From positions 1 through 57,625 of the forward strand of contig NZ_JAPEMB010000002.1 of the NCBI RefSeq assembly GCF_026343125.1: 57,625 nt of DNA, in the 5' to 3' direction. Each line of letters opens with the position of its first letter. The stretch's first letter is position 1. The DNA comes from Streptomyces sp. NBC_00094. GTDB lineage: Bacteria > Actinomycetota > Actinomycetes > Streptomycetales > Streptomycetaceae. A program made the translations under genes and the position numbers. The notes beneath the pieces were generated by a model. That model ran no database searches. It was not told the DNA's origin and saw nothing but the letters and a program-made list of their open reading frames with translations. This document shows, piece by piece, positions 27,719-36,522 of this stretch.

Positions 27719-28342
27719 TCACACCGCTGCCTTCATGGCGCGGAAGGCTGTCCGACCGTGTCCTGCCGGGACGACGGCCGCGTTCAGGCAGGCCGCGCCC
27801 AGGGCCTCGTCGGGGCCGTTGTCCCGGGCGTCCAAGGCGATCACCTTCGCCGCGGCCAGGAGCCGTTCCGTGCCGGCATGGTCCAGGCCGTGCGCGGCTG
27901 CCAGTTTACGCAGCGCGTCGAGCCGTTTGACGGCTGGTGCGGTCAGCGACGCGCCGCTCTGGTAGGTCGCGAGAGCCTGTGCAGTGCGGGCCAGCAGATC
28001 GTCGGTTCTGGTGACGACGAAGAGCAGTTCGTCGCCCTTGCGGCACTCTCCGGATTCGACAGCCCGGCACCACTGGTCGACGGTCGAGGTGAAGGCTGCC
28101 GGAGTGGGGGAAAGCTTGGCCTGCATGAATGCCGTCGTGCCGTCAGCAAGGTCAACAACGACATCGTCGACGTGAAGATCTGCTTCCATGCGCAGCTTCA
28201 CGGGCATAGCGTCGGAGCGGAGCCATGGGACCGCCTCCCCCAACAACCCATAGACGGCGATGAGCGCCGCGATCCCAGACCGGTGACTGGCACCTGCCTC
28301 GTTGCTCGCTCCGCCGAGCGCACCCGGCCTGGCCGTGTCCAT
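27719..28342 (-). CDS. Cap4/DUF4297-like nuclease domain protein
   Basis: A 207-residue protein with the PD-(D/E)XK pattern of the Cap4 (DUF4297) family: EADLHVDDVVVDL followed by FMQAKLS, giving an Asp pair near 59-60 and QxK at 74-76. Cap4-like domains are DNA endonuclease effectors fused to sensors or NTPases. Here the frame ends with TGA and, after ten more codons in the same frame, the NACHT protein begins. The start ATG 28340-28342 has a GAGGAG ribosome binding site that lies partly in a perfect inverted repeat. Only the nuclease and linker part is encoded here, so it may need the NACHT partner for control. Confidence 0.72.
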   Translation of the reverse strand: MDTARPGALGGASNEAGASHRSGIAALIAVYGLLGEAVPWLRSDAMPVKLRMEADLHVDDVVVDLADGTTAFMQAKLSPTPAAFTSTVDQWCRAVESGECRKGDELLFVVTRTDDLLARTAQALATYQSGASLTAPAVKRLDALRKLAAAHGLDHAGTERLLAAAKVIALDARDNGPDEALGAACLNAAVVPAGHGRTAFRAMKAAV

Positions 28343-28348
28343 CTGTCA

Positions 28349-28378
28349 CTCCTCAAAGGCTGTGCGTTCCCTTTGAGG
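28349..28378 (-). promoter_or_regulatory. hairpin/operator overlapping the ribosome binding site of the nuclease gene
   Basis: Perfect 9-bp arms CCTCAAAGG (28351-28359) and CCTTTGAGG (28370-28378) enclose a 10-base loop. In the minus-strand transcript the GAGGAG ribosome binding site (28349-28354) overlaps the 3' arm, seven bases before the ATG. The structure could hide the ribosome binding site in RNA or serve as a repressor operator in DNA. Confidence 0.6.
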
Positions 28379-28624
28379 GAGCCCCGATACGCCGTACGCA
28401 CGATGCTAGGGCAGGGACGGGGCAGCTTGGTGAGTGTCTCGGAGGGGCATCGCGCGTGGGTGGGTCCGGGGCCTACGTCAGGGGCAGAACGGCGGGAAGA
28501 GCGGGATGGGCCTTGGACGCCTTCGTTGCTTCTGAGCTCGTCGAGTCGGGACAAGGCCCATCGGGCTGGGTTTGAGTGGGGGCTGTCACGCGGTCGGCTT
28601 TCCCGGCTGTTCGTCAGCAGGGAT

Positions 28625-29233
28625 TCAGACGCCGAATCCAAGGTGGGCTACATAGCTGTACGCGCTGTGGTCTGATCCGAGGTCGTGAACGATCGACTGC
28701 CACAGGTCATCGAGTGCGGCGTAGTCGTTGCTGCTCCAGGCGTCCACGATGGCCGCCCATTGCCTCCGTACGTTGATGCGGCGCACGCGGAGCTCCCTGC
28801 GCCGGCTGGGCTCTACCTGTTCCTGGTCGACCGGGTGGATCTCGATGCGCGTGCCGCGGCCGTCATCCCAGAGGCGCCGCTTGTAGTACTCGGTCAGATG
28901 AGTGCGGCGGCATGTCCAGAACGCCCAGTCGATCTTCTTCAGGTTGGCCGGCCCAGGGCGCTGCTGTCCGCTCTTCCATCGGGCGATGGTCTGGTCTGTG
29001 GCGGTGATCCCGGCTCTGCGTAACCATTGATCGCCTCGGTTGTCCCAGGTGAGGTAGCACAGCCTGATCGCCAGTCCGCGCGAGGTGTTCACCGAGGGAA
29101 GCCGCCTGCCGGCCCGGTCGTCGAGCTGGCGTGCCAGTGCTTCACCGCCGGACATGCCGCGGGCTCCGTACAAGCCCCGCTCGCCCCAGCGTTCCTCCGG
29201 TGTGAGCGGCACTGAGCGGGAGTCGTCTCGCAT
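28625..29233 (-). CDS. HTH-type DNA-binding protein, unknown family
   Basis: A 202-residue protein. The middle reads AGITATDQTIARWKSGQQRPGPANLKKID, an HTH with a downstream wing, followed by conserved GRGTRIEIHPVDQ and NVRRQWAAIVDAW blocks. Similar proteins occur on Streptomyces plasmids and integrative elements, and the general layout is reminiscent of terminal-protein (Tpg) relatives, but I cannot assign it. ATG 29231-29233 follows GAGGA at proper spacing. It lies upstream of the nuclease-NACHT genes on the same strand, 282 bp away, and could regulate them. Confidence 0.6.
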   Translation of the reverse strand: MRDDSRSVPLTPEERWGERGLYGARGMSGGEALARQLDDRAGRRLPSVNTSRGLAIRLCYLTWDNRGDQWLRRAGITATDQTIARWKSGQQRPGPANLKKIDWAFWTCRRTHLTEYYKRRLWDDGRGTRIEIHPVDQEQVEPSRRRELRVRRINVRRQWAAIVDAWSSNDYAALDDLWQSIVHDLGSDHSAYSYVAHLGFGV

Positions 29234-29691
29234 CGTTTCCTCGGTGTCCTTTCAGTAGGCGGGTTGGCACAGACTTACCGTGAGGCGTGCGGCTCGACGG
29301 TTACATCAGGACAGTTCCTGGAGCGACGGCGGAGTCGGGCGACCTCGTCGGCGCTGGGCTTCGGCTGGGATGAGTCCGTCGAAAGCCGGTCTCCTGGGCC
29401 TGCTGGAGTAGTCGGCTTCGCTTTGGCCATAGCGCGGGCGCGGACTGTGGGTGGCTGGCTCGTCTATGTGACCTTGGGTTCAAAACCACTTGTGGGTTAC
29501 GGGCGAAAGGCTGCGCTGGGGGTTCCATCTGGGACAGTTCTGCTGCTGCCTTGGCCGTCCTCCTGAGAGGCTTCGGGCTCGCCGCTTTGTCTGCCGGTAG
29601 TGAGCTGCCCTGACACTGCCAAGGCTCTGGTCAGCGACACACATATGATCGTCTGATCGTCGTCCGCTCGACGCGTACTGGGGTGGGGATT
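29234..29691. other. intergenic region with a diverged repeat
   Basis: No gene is supported in these 458 bp. Positions 29476-29575 are homologous to the 3' end of the gene at 39859. The last 100 bp should hold the promoter of the nuclease-helicase/TerD operon; TATGAT at 29644-29649 is a possible -10 box, but no matching -35 was found. Confidence 0.45.
29476..29575 (-). repeat. diverged copy of the 39.85-39.96 kb segment
   Basis: On the minus strand it can be read AAAELSQMEPPAQPF, matching TVELSRMRSWCSLP in the other copy; DNA blocks such as AAGGCTGC and GACAGTTCT are shared. It is an orphan 3'-end remnant of a related gene. Confidence 0.5.
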
Positions 29692-30291
29692 ATGGGTGCC
29701 TGGGTGGAGCGCATGGCTGCGATTCCCGGCATTGCTTTCAGCGGCAGCCCGGGGGTGGTCCGCAAGATGCTGCCAGGCGCGAAGGATCGCCCGGACGAGA
29801 GGTACGGCGAGCCGATGTGGCCGACGGCAGCAGGAAGCACGTCTGCGACGCCGGCCAGTCGGCATGTGCCGTTCGAGGCGCGGGGCGGGGAGTTGGCCGC
29901 ACGGGTCTGGGAAGCGTTGGAGCTTCCGGGTTCTGCGATGGACTATCACTTCGTTCTGCAGACTGCGGTTGACCGGTTCTGGTCGGAGCGCCGTTCCGAT
30001 CCTGATGGCCTGCGGCTGGTTGAGGACTTCGCCCGGCTGGATCTGCAGCTGATGGAGGCTGCCCCGCAGGCAGTGTCCTTCGACTTCGAGGTTTCCGGCG
30101 GTGAAGCCACGTTCGTTCGGGTCTCGTCGGTGCCTCGTTTGGTAAGTCTCCTGGAACGTGAGGGGGCTTTCGGAGAGGCTCTCGCGCTGGCGCGGCGGCT
30201 TGCGCGGTTCAAGCAGGGTGAGGAGGCGGTGGCGCGGCTGTCGGAGAAGACGCGCGCGTTTGCCGCTGAGGCCGAAGGCGGACCGGTGTGA
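29692..30291 (+). CDS. unknown protein, first gene of nuclease-helicase/TerD operon
   Basis: About 199 residues with no recognised domain. The N-terminal 60 residues look disordered and proline/glycine-rich. The rest is helical (ELAARVWEALELPGSAMDYHFVLQTAVDRF) with one strand-rich patch (VSFDFEVSGGEATFVRV) and a C-terminal amphipathic helix (ALALARRLARFKQGEEAVARLSEKTRAF). ATG 29692 or GTG 29683 are both behind a GGGG-rich stretch. The stop overlaps the next start by four bases (GTGA), so it is translationally coupled to the nuclease-helicase and is probably a dedicated partner. Confidence 0.7.
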   Translation: MGAWVERMAAIPGIAFSGSPGVVRKMLPGAKDRPDERYGEPMWPTAAGSTSATPASRHVPFEARGGELAARVWEALELPGSAMDYHFVLQTAVDRFWSERRSDPDGLRLVEDFARLDLQLMEAAPQAVSFDFEVSGGEATFVRVSSVPRLVSLLEREGAFGEALALARRLARFKQGEEAVARLSEKTRAFAAEAEGGPV

Positions 30292-32348
30292 GTGGTGGGC
30301 TGGAGCAGGTGATCCCCGCTTCCTCGTTTTTGGAGGAGGCGTTTGTGCGGTGGGTGCTGACGCCGGCGGTCGATGCGGCGGTCGTGCCGCGGGTGCACAG
30401 CCAGTTTCCGATCAGCGTCGGTGAGCGTAACTATCGGCTGGACTACCTGATCGCTGGTGAGAGTCTGCGGCTTGCGGTCGAGCTGGACGGGTTTGCCTTT
30501 CACAGTGATCGGGCGGCGTTCACGTATGACCGGCTACGGCAGAACGACCTGGCGGCCAGCGGTCTGACTGTGCTGCGTTTCTCCTACGATGCGGTGCGCA
30601 CGGATACAGCTCGCTGTGTTGCTCAGTTGCAGGCGCTGCTGATGCAGGATCCCTTGTTGGCGCCGTTGGTGACAGCTGTGCCGCGAGTCGAGGTACCCGA
30701 TATGGCGGGTGATCCGATGCGAGCAGCCGATCCACCGCTTCGGGCCGAACTACTGCCGGGCGGGGAGTATTTCGCTGGTGCTCGTGCCCGGATGGACAGG
30801 TCGCCGTTGCGGGCGTGTCAGGACGAGGCGTTGGCGGCATTGGCGAACTACTACGCTTCCGGCGGTCGGCACGCGGTGGCGGTGATGGCGGTCGGGGCGG
30901 GCAAGACGGCGCTGGGTGTGGCGGCTGCGTTGTCGTTTACCAGGCGCAGGGCGTTGGTGGTGACGCCCGGATCGGTTATCCGGGGCACGTTTGCCAAGGC
31001 GCTCGATCCGGGGATGCCGGGCAATGCTCTGTATGGGCTTTCCGGTGGGCCGCTGCTGCCGGGTACGGCGCCGCCGGCCACGCTTGTCCTGGACGCGCAG
31101 GATGGTCAGATCAGTCAGGTCAGTAGGGAGCGGCTGCTGGCCGCTGATGTGCTGGTCACGAATTTCCATTCGCTCGGCAGCGGCAAGGCGGAGACGGATC
31201 TGTTGGCCAAGCTGCAGCCGGAGGACGTGGACTTCATCGTCGTCGACGAGGCTCACATCGCGGCCAGTGCCTCGTACCAGCGGCTGTTCGCGCACTTCCG
31301 GGATGCTCGGACGCTGCTGATGTCGGCGTGCTTCAAGCGGCTGGACGGCAAGCCGATCGATGCCGCTGTGGTCTACCGCTACCGTCTGGTGGATTCCGTC
31401 GCGGACGGCTCGGCGAAGAATCTGCGGGTACATCGGTTCGCGCCTGATGTGACGTCGACCTTGTACGAGGCGGTGTGGCCGGACGGCCGGCGTGAGCAGA
31501 TCGTGGGCCGGGACGCGCTGCTGGAGGCGCTGGGTGACGAGCGGAAGATGGCTCGGATCACTGCACAGTCCGAGGCTCCGATCCGGCAGGTGATGGCCGT
31601 GACCCGGGCGTGTCTGGACGCTCAGGCCAAGCTGCTGGCACCTATCAAGCCCCGGGTGCTTTTCTCGGCGATGGGGCAGGCTCACGCGGAGCAGATCGCG
31701 CGGATCGCCGAGGAGTGTGGCATCCCGTGCGCCACGCTGCACCACAGCATGCCGTCTGGGGCGATTGCCTCCACGAGGCGGCGCTTCGAGTCGGATGCGG
31801 GAGATCTTCAGGGCATCGTGCAGCTGCGGATGCTCGGGCAGGGCTACGACTTCCCGCCGGTCACCGTGGTTGTTCCGATCCGCCCATACGGCAGTTTCGG
31901 GGAGTTCTACCAGTTCATCGGCCGCGGCGTCCGTGTTCTGCGGCATCCCGGGGTTGCTGCGGAGCAGCAGTACCTGGATGTGGTCTGTCATGCCGAGCTG
32001 GGCCTGGAAGAGCATCTGGAGGCCATGTGCGCGGACAACGATATGGACCCCGATCTGCTGCTCTCAACCACCCCGATCGATGCTTCCGCCGTGGAGGAGC
32101 TCCTCGCTGGTGACGGTGATGACCCGGGGGTGGCCGGGCCGGGAGGGGTGGACGCGTTCGTGCTGTATGAGCAGGGGCGTGTCGAGCAGCGTGTCGTGCA
32201 CGATGTGGATCGGGTGGAGGCGCGACGTGCTGAGCGGGAAATGCAGCTGATGGCCCAGCGCTATGCCGCCTACGTGCAGGGCACGGCGACGCCTGTGCCG
32301 TTCGAGCAGTTCGTCGGGTACATGAGGAGGCTGTCCGGTGGCCAGTGA
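30288..32348 (+). CDS. DUF559/Vsr-like nuclease fused to SF2 helicase
   Basis: A 686-residue protein. The N-terminal 120 residues form a PD-(D/E)XK-type nuclease of the DUF559 kind: YRLDYLIAGESLRLAVELDGFAFH gives Asp52, Glu65 and Asp67. The helicase part has Walker A VGAGKT near 203, DEAH box VVDEAH near 320, motif III-like LLMSACFKR, and motif VI QFIGRGVRV near 545. It probably unwinds or tracks on nucleic acid and cuts it. It is coupled to both neighbours: GTGA overlap with the gene before and an 11-base overlap with the gene after. Helicase-nuclease fusions in such operons are typical of phage or plasmid defence. Confidence 0.82.
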   Translation: MSGGLEQVIPASSFLEEAFVRWVLTPAVDAAVVPRVHSQFPISVGERNYRLDYLIAGESLRLAVELDGFAFHSDRAAFTYDRLRQNDLAASGLTVLRFSYDAVRTDTARCVAQLQALLMQDPLLAPLVTAVPRVEVPDMAGDPMRAADPPLRAELLPGGEYFAGARARMDRSPLRACQDEALAALANYYASGGRHAVAVMAVGAGKTALGVAAALSFTRRRALVVTPGSVIRGTFAKALDPGMPGNALYGLSGGPLLPGTAPPATLVLDAQDGQISQVSRERLLAADVLVTNFHSLGSGKAETDLLAKLQPEDVDFIVVDEAHIAASASYQRLFAHFRDARTLLMSACFKRLDGKPIDAAVVYRYRLVDSVADGSAKNLRVHRFAPDVTSTLYEAVWPDGRREQIVGRDALLEALGDERKMARITAQSEAPIRQVMAVTRACLDAQAKLLAPIKPRVLFSAMGQAHAEQIARIAEECGIPCATLHHSMPSGAIASTRRRFESDAGDLQGIVQLRMLGQGYDFPPVTVVVPIRPYGSFGEFYQFIGRGVRVLRHPGVAAEQQYLDVVCHAELGLEEHLEAMCADNDMDPDLLLSTTPIDASAVEELLAGDGDDPGVAGPGGVDAFVLYEQGRVEQRVVHDVDRVEARRAEREMQLMAQRYAAYVQGTATPVPFEQFVGYMRRLSGGQ

Positions 32349-35061
32349 CACGACGGCGCGCTGGTGGCGGTCTGCGTTGGAATGCAGCCCCGATGCGGCG
32401 CTTGGGTTGGAGGCCGCTGTCGGGCAGCAGCAGCGGTTCACTGACCTCGACGCGATGGTTGGCCGGTTGCTATCCCTCGCGCTCAGCGGCCGACCATTGG
32501 TGACGGTTACGCCTGGCAGTGCTCAGTCGTCGGACAGCGTCGAGGTCGCAGTCCTCACAGCTCAGGAGCGGGCTTGGTGTGGCGAGGCGTTCAGGGTGCA
32601 GGAGCAGCAGCGGCGTGGCGCCTGGTTCGTTCCGCAGAAGATGTCCCTGAAGGCGGGAGTGGTCAATCTGTCGCATCTGCTGCGCGCACGCCCCGCCTAC
32701 GCGGTGACCCTGGCAGGGGATGACACTGCCCGTCTCAATGTGGTGGAGGGGGCGGACGCGGTCTTGCTGTGGGCGTTGCTGGTGCCGTTGTTCGAGACGC
32801 TGCTGGAACCTGTGCGGGTGCGGGCGGCGGGTCCGGCGGGGACGCGTGAGGAGCAGCGGCAGCTGTGGTCTGCCGTTAAGGACCGGTATCGGTCGCTGGG
32901 CATCGACAGTGGTGCGCTGGAGGCGTTTCGGTTCGGTGGCGGGTGGCATCTGCTGGACCGGGCCGGTCAGCAGCAGGCGCGTCTGCGGCTGCTGGATGCC
33001 CTGGCTGCGGTTGATCCGGTTCAGCTGGCCGCGCGCCACCGCATGCTGATGCTGCAGGGTTTGATGTCCGCGTTCGCCAAGAAGGCCAAGACGGGCACCG
33101 CTCTGGCGCGCCGGGTGCTCACGCGGGCGCTGCAGCCGGTTGTCTCCGGCTACTTCGCCGGCGACTGGCTGGCGGTGCTGGACTATCTTCATGCCCCACC
33201 GCATCCGGACGAGGAAGTGATCATCGCGCTTCCTGAAACGCGTCTCTATGTGGGCATGTCGTCCCAGGCAGCCAACACGGCTGCTGAGGCGGGTATCCCC
33301 GAGAGCGAGCTCCATGCCATGCTCGCGGCCTTCATGGGCGGTGGGACGTCTCTTTCTCCTGTGGAGGAGCGCTCTGCGGCCTTGCGTGACTGGTGGGCCG
33401 CGTTCGACGAGGCACATGCCCTGCAGAAGCCGGGCATGGTGCCGTTGTGGGGGCTGGTCGACCAGGATCTTATGAGCGTGTCCCGCACCGTGCAGGGCTT
33501 CACGCCGCAGCTGTATGCACACCTACTGCCTGCGGAGATCCGTGAGAAGGTGAGCCGGCTGTGGGAGACGGTCACACTGCCGCGTCACCCTGGCAGCATC
33601 GTCAGCAATCCGAGGCCGCACTTGACGATGGCCGAGGCTCTCGGGCCTGCGGCTGAGTTCTGGCACGGTGTTGGCCTGACCGCATGGTTCTGCTGCGAAG
33701 GTCCCATGTCTCGCACCACACTGTCCGGGATCGAGCGCTACTACCAGCAGCCCTTGGCCGCCCTGCAGGCCGCCGGATACCCGGTCGACCCCGCACTCTT
33801 CGAGGAGCTGGGTGCTGCCGAGCAGCAGCTGGGGCCAGAGAAAGAGATCACTGACAGCCGGGGCAGTACCGTCGAGACCGACTACGGCACTCTCACCTTC
33901 ACCACCAGCATGGGCCGTGGAGTACGCCGGGACGGGTTCGAGCAGGTACGGGACCTTATAACCCGCCACCGGCGTCAGTGGGCGCACAATCATCTCGATG
34001 CGTACGTTGAGCACCGCTGGCGCTGCGAGCTGGAGGAAGTCGCCCACCAGCATCACCGCCATGTCGCCGCCAAGGGTCGGCCACCCACCCTGATCCAGTT
34101 CGCCCGGTTCGCCACGCAAGCAGCCAACCGCTGGACGGGCGGAGACCTCGGCGCGCTCTACACGGTGATCGGCGAGCCGGCACCCTCACAGCAGGCCCGG
34201 CCCGCGCGTCTACTGGAGGGCGACGACGGCTACGACTTCGCCCGACGGATGTATCAGGAACTCGGCGGCGAGCCAGTTGTCCAAGACACTTTGGCGCACA
34301 AGCCCGAAGAGGCACGTCGGCAGTGGCAGCTGGATCGTCTGGCCACCGAAAGCCTTCGCTACCTGCAGCTCCAGGAGGCACTCGGACAGCCCCCGACGGC
34401 GAAGCAGTTCGGGGCACATCGGCTTGCCTGGCCGTGGCCCGGGGAGGAGGACGAGGGCTGGCCGATCCTCCAGCGCGTGCTGACGACACTCACGAGGGGT
34501 GCGGCTGTGTCTGGCCACTGCCCCGCCGTCGCAGTCCCCGCGGATTCTGTCCGGGCCCTGAACAGCCCCCCTCTCGCCAAGGGTGCCAACGCCTTCCTTC
34601 GGACGGAGGCGACGACCGTAGAACTCACCACGACCGGGGCACCTGTCGACGTGTCCGCAGTGCTCCTTTCCTGCGACGGAAAGGTCCGCAGCGACAGCGA
34701 CCTCGTCTTCTACAACCATCCCAGCCATGATGGTGTGGCTGTCGGCGGCAGCACCGTCACCGCGGACCTGGAGCAGGTTCCCGGTGACGTCACGACGATT
34801 GCCGTCGTGGCCAGCATCGATCTCGAAGCGCAGCCTGCTGCCGTGTTCGACCAGCGCGCTACGTGGCGAGTCGATATCGCCCAGCCGTCCGGAACCCGGC
34901 TGTCCTTCACGCCGGCACCTTTCACCTCTGGTGAGACTGTCGTCGTCACGGTAGAGCTGTACCGCTACGACGGCGGGTGGAAGACACGCGCTGTCGGCCA
35001 GGGGTATGACACTGGCCTGGCAGGCCTCGCCATCGACTACGGCATCGACGTCGAGGACTGA
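32338..35061 (+). CDS. large protein with C-terminal TerD domain
   Basis: A 907-residue protein. Residues 740-907 are a TerD domain: LAKGANAFL, DVSAVLLSCDGKVRSDSDLVFYN, VTTIAVVASID, VVVTVELYRY, then WKTRAVGQGYDTGLAGLAIDYGIDV. TerD domains bind calcium and occur in tellurite/stress operons. The first 730 residues match no family I recognise; they are mostly helical, with a GHGVGLTAWFCCEG-like region and a charged patch EVAHQHHRHVAAKGR. GTG 32338 overlaps the helicase gene by 11 bases, so the two products are made together. The fusion of TerD to a long unknown module beside a nuclease-helicase is unusual. No signal peptide or transmembrane segment is visible. Confidence 0.82.
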   Translation: MASDTTARWWRSALECSPDAALGLEAAVGQQQRFTDLDAMVGRLLSLALSGRPLVTVTPGSAQSSDSVEVAVLTAQERAWCGEAFRVQEQQRRGAWFVPQKMSLKAGVVNLSHLLRARPAYAVTLAGDDTARLNVVEGADAVLLWALLVPLFETLLEPVRVRAAGPAGTREEQRQLWSAVKDRYRSLGIDSGALEAFRFGGGWHLLDRAGQQQARLRLLDALAAVDPVQLAARHRMLMLQGLMSAFAKKAKTGTALARRVLTRALQPVVSGYFAGDWLAVLDYLHAPPHPDEEVIIALPETRLYVGMSSQAANTAAEAGIPESELHAMLAAFMGGGTSLSPVEERSAALRDWWAAFDEAHALQKPGMVPLWGLVDQDLMSVSRTVQGFTPQLYAHLLPAEIREKVSRLWETVTLPRHPGSIVSNPRPHLTMAEALGPAAEFWHGVGLTAWFCCEGPMSRTTLSGIERYYQQPLAALQAAGYPVDPALFEELGAAEQQLGPEKEITDSRGSTVETDYGTLTFTTSMGRGVRRDGFEQVRDLITRHRRQWAHNHLDAYVEHRWRCELEEVAHQHHRHVAAKGRPPTLIQFARFATQAANRWTGGDLGALYTVIGEPAPSQQARPARLLEGDDGYDFARRMYQELGGEPVVQDTLAHKPEEARRQWQLDRLATESLRYLQLQEALGQPPTAKQFGAHRLAWPWPGEEDEGWPILQRVLTTLTRGAAVSGHCPAVAVPADSVRALNSPPLAKGANAFLRTEATTVELTTTGAPVDVSAVLLSCDGKVRSDSDLVFYNHPSHDGVAVGGSTVTADLEQVPGDVTTIAVVASIDLEAQPAAVFDQRATWRVDIAQPSGTRLSFTPAPFTSGETVVVTVELYRYDGGWKTRAVGQGYDTGLAGLAIDYGIDVED

Positions 35062-35063
35062 CC

Positions 35064-35171
35064 GTGGTGCACGACCTCGCCCGACTGCTTCATCGTCATT
35101 CACCGCTCGAGGAGGAGCAGTTGGCGCGGTGTGGGCTGGAGGCAGACGGCACGCCGAGCACACCTTGGTAG
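35064..35171 (+). CDS. possible 35-codon ORF after TerD gene
   Basis: GTG 35064 lies three bases after the TerD-fusion stop and gives MHDLARLLHRHSPLEEEQLA-like sequence ending at TAG 35169-35171. It could be a tiny fourth operon member or the truncated start of a lost gene. The following 150 bp up to 35324 show nothing else. Confidence 0.25.
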   Translation: MVHDLARLLHRHSPLEEEQLARCGLEADGTPSTPW

Positions 35172-35323
35172 CGGCCCCGGCATGATCCTGACTCGGTCCC
35201 GGGGAGCACGGGCAGGGGCTGCCGTGCCCGGCGAGAGTGCCCCATCCTGGCGTACTGGGCGGGAAGGGGCAGCCGTGACTGCGTGGCCCTGGCATTGTCA
35301 GTCCGCTGTGCCAGAGTGCGCCT

Positions 35324-36166
35324 GTGAATCTTCAAGATGCTGCTGATCTCGGCACCACGCTGGCCGCGATAGCCACGGTCACTCTGGTGTGGTTCGGTCT
35401 GATTCAGCTACGGGCTCTCAAGAGGCAGGTCGAGTCGGCCCAGCAGTCAAGCGACGCTGCGGTGAGCGCGGCAGGGGCAGCTCATATGTCGGTCCGTGAG
35501 GCGGCGCGGGCCCGGATCGATGAGCAGGTCGCACGCGTAGTGGTACTGGCCGAGCGACCCAGATGGCCCCCCTTCATCACTCCTGATCTCGTTGCCGAGG
35601 AAAGGCATCGACTGTTTGAGTCGATGACATACCACGCCTCGGCCGAGGTGGGGCGTGAGGAGTTCGTCTTTCCTGAACGCTCCGATCAGCTGATGTGGTT
35701 CGAGGTACGCAGCGTGGTGACCAACGAAGGGCGGTCCACGGCAAGGGTCCGTATCGTCGGTGACGGCGAGTTCATCGCTGGTGCGTCTCCCCTGTTGCCC
35801 GATGGACGGGTCGAGGTTCCGCCGGTGGCGTCCGAGTGGCGCAGCGATCGCAGTTACCTGTTCCGGGAGCATGTTCTTCGCCCCGGGCAGTCCGCGATGT
35901 TCCGGTGGGCTGCCGCGCATACCGTGGCGGGCTGGACCGAGGACTCGGCTGATCGTGGGGCACCCCGTGCGGGTGTGAGCCTGGAAGTCTTCGACTCCGC
36001 CGCCCACGGCGTCATCGACACGGTCAAACTGGAAGTCCAGGCCCGGCCTCTCGTAGCGGTGCCCACGCGGTCGGGGCACTGCGTACTGGCTGACGGACCG
36101 TCCGAGGTGGATGTCGTTGTCTGGCCGGCTGAACGCCGGTACCTCGCCGAGGAGGCTTCCGCTTGA
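35324..36166 (+). CDS. membrane-anchored hypothetical protein
   Basis: The protein has 280 residues. The N-terminal helix LGTTLAAIATVTLVWFGLIQL is a transmembrane anchor, followed by a short coiled stretch (LKRQVESAQQSSDAA) and a beta-rich soluble domain (WFEVRSVVTNEGRSTARVRIVGDGEF). The layout is common in orphan streptomycete proteins placed next to defence and mobile genes. GTG 35324 is used. It lies 262 bp after the TerD operon on the same strand, so co-transcription is uncertain. Function unknown. Confidence 0.65.
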   Translation: MNLQDAADLGTTLAAIATVTLVWFGLIQLRALKRQVESAQQSSDAAVSAAGAAHMSVREAARARIDEQVARVVVLAERPRWPPFITPDLVAEERHRLFESMTYHASAEVGREEFVFPERSDQLMWFEVRSVVTNEGRSTARVRIVGDGEFIAGASPLLPDGRVEVPPVASEWRSDRSYLFREHVLRPGQSAMFRWAAAHTVAGWTEDSADRGAPRAGVSLEVFDSAAHGVIDTVKLEVQARPLVAVPTRSGHCVLADGPSEVDVVVWPAERRYLAEEASA

Positions 36167-36185
36167 GCCAGCGTTGCCCACTTGT

Positions 36186-36380
36186 GTGATCTTGGCTTCC
36201 GCAGTGGCTGGCGTAGAGGCGCTGCTACGCGGCTGGTGGTCTCGCAGGAGCCAGCAGGTCTTGATGGCGGGCCAGCTGCAGTCGGCCCATCTGCTGCAGG
36301 CCGTGGAGCCGCGGCGGCGTGTCTACGGTGACTTCGTGGCCCGGGTCTCCCGGATGCGTTCCAGGCTGTATGGGGCATGA
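36186..36380 (+). pseudogene. short membrane protein fragment
   Basis: About 64 codons: a hydrophobic start (VILASAVAGVEALLRGWW) followed by QLQSAHLLQAVEPRRRVYGDFVARVSRM. This is the beginning of a widespread small Streptomyces membrane protein that normally continues with a long helical tail after YGDFV. The frame stops at 36378-36380, soon after. The start codon is uncertain (GTG 36186 or 36204) and lacks a ribosome binding site. Confidence 0.45.
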
Positions 36381-36522
36381 GACTACGGGCCTGGCGACGG
36401 ATACGGCCGCTTGCTTCTCGTCCTGGAGGACGAGCAGTTCATCGGCATCCTAGGCGGCCTTGGTTGCTTCTGAGGGTGTTGAGCCGGGAACGCTGATCGG
36501 GCGGGCACCGGCCGGGGCGGTT

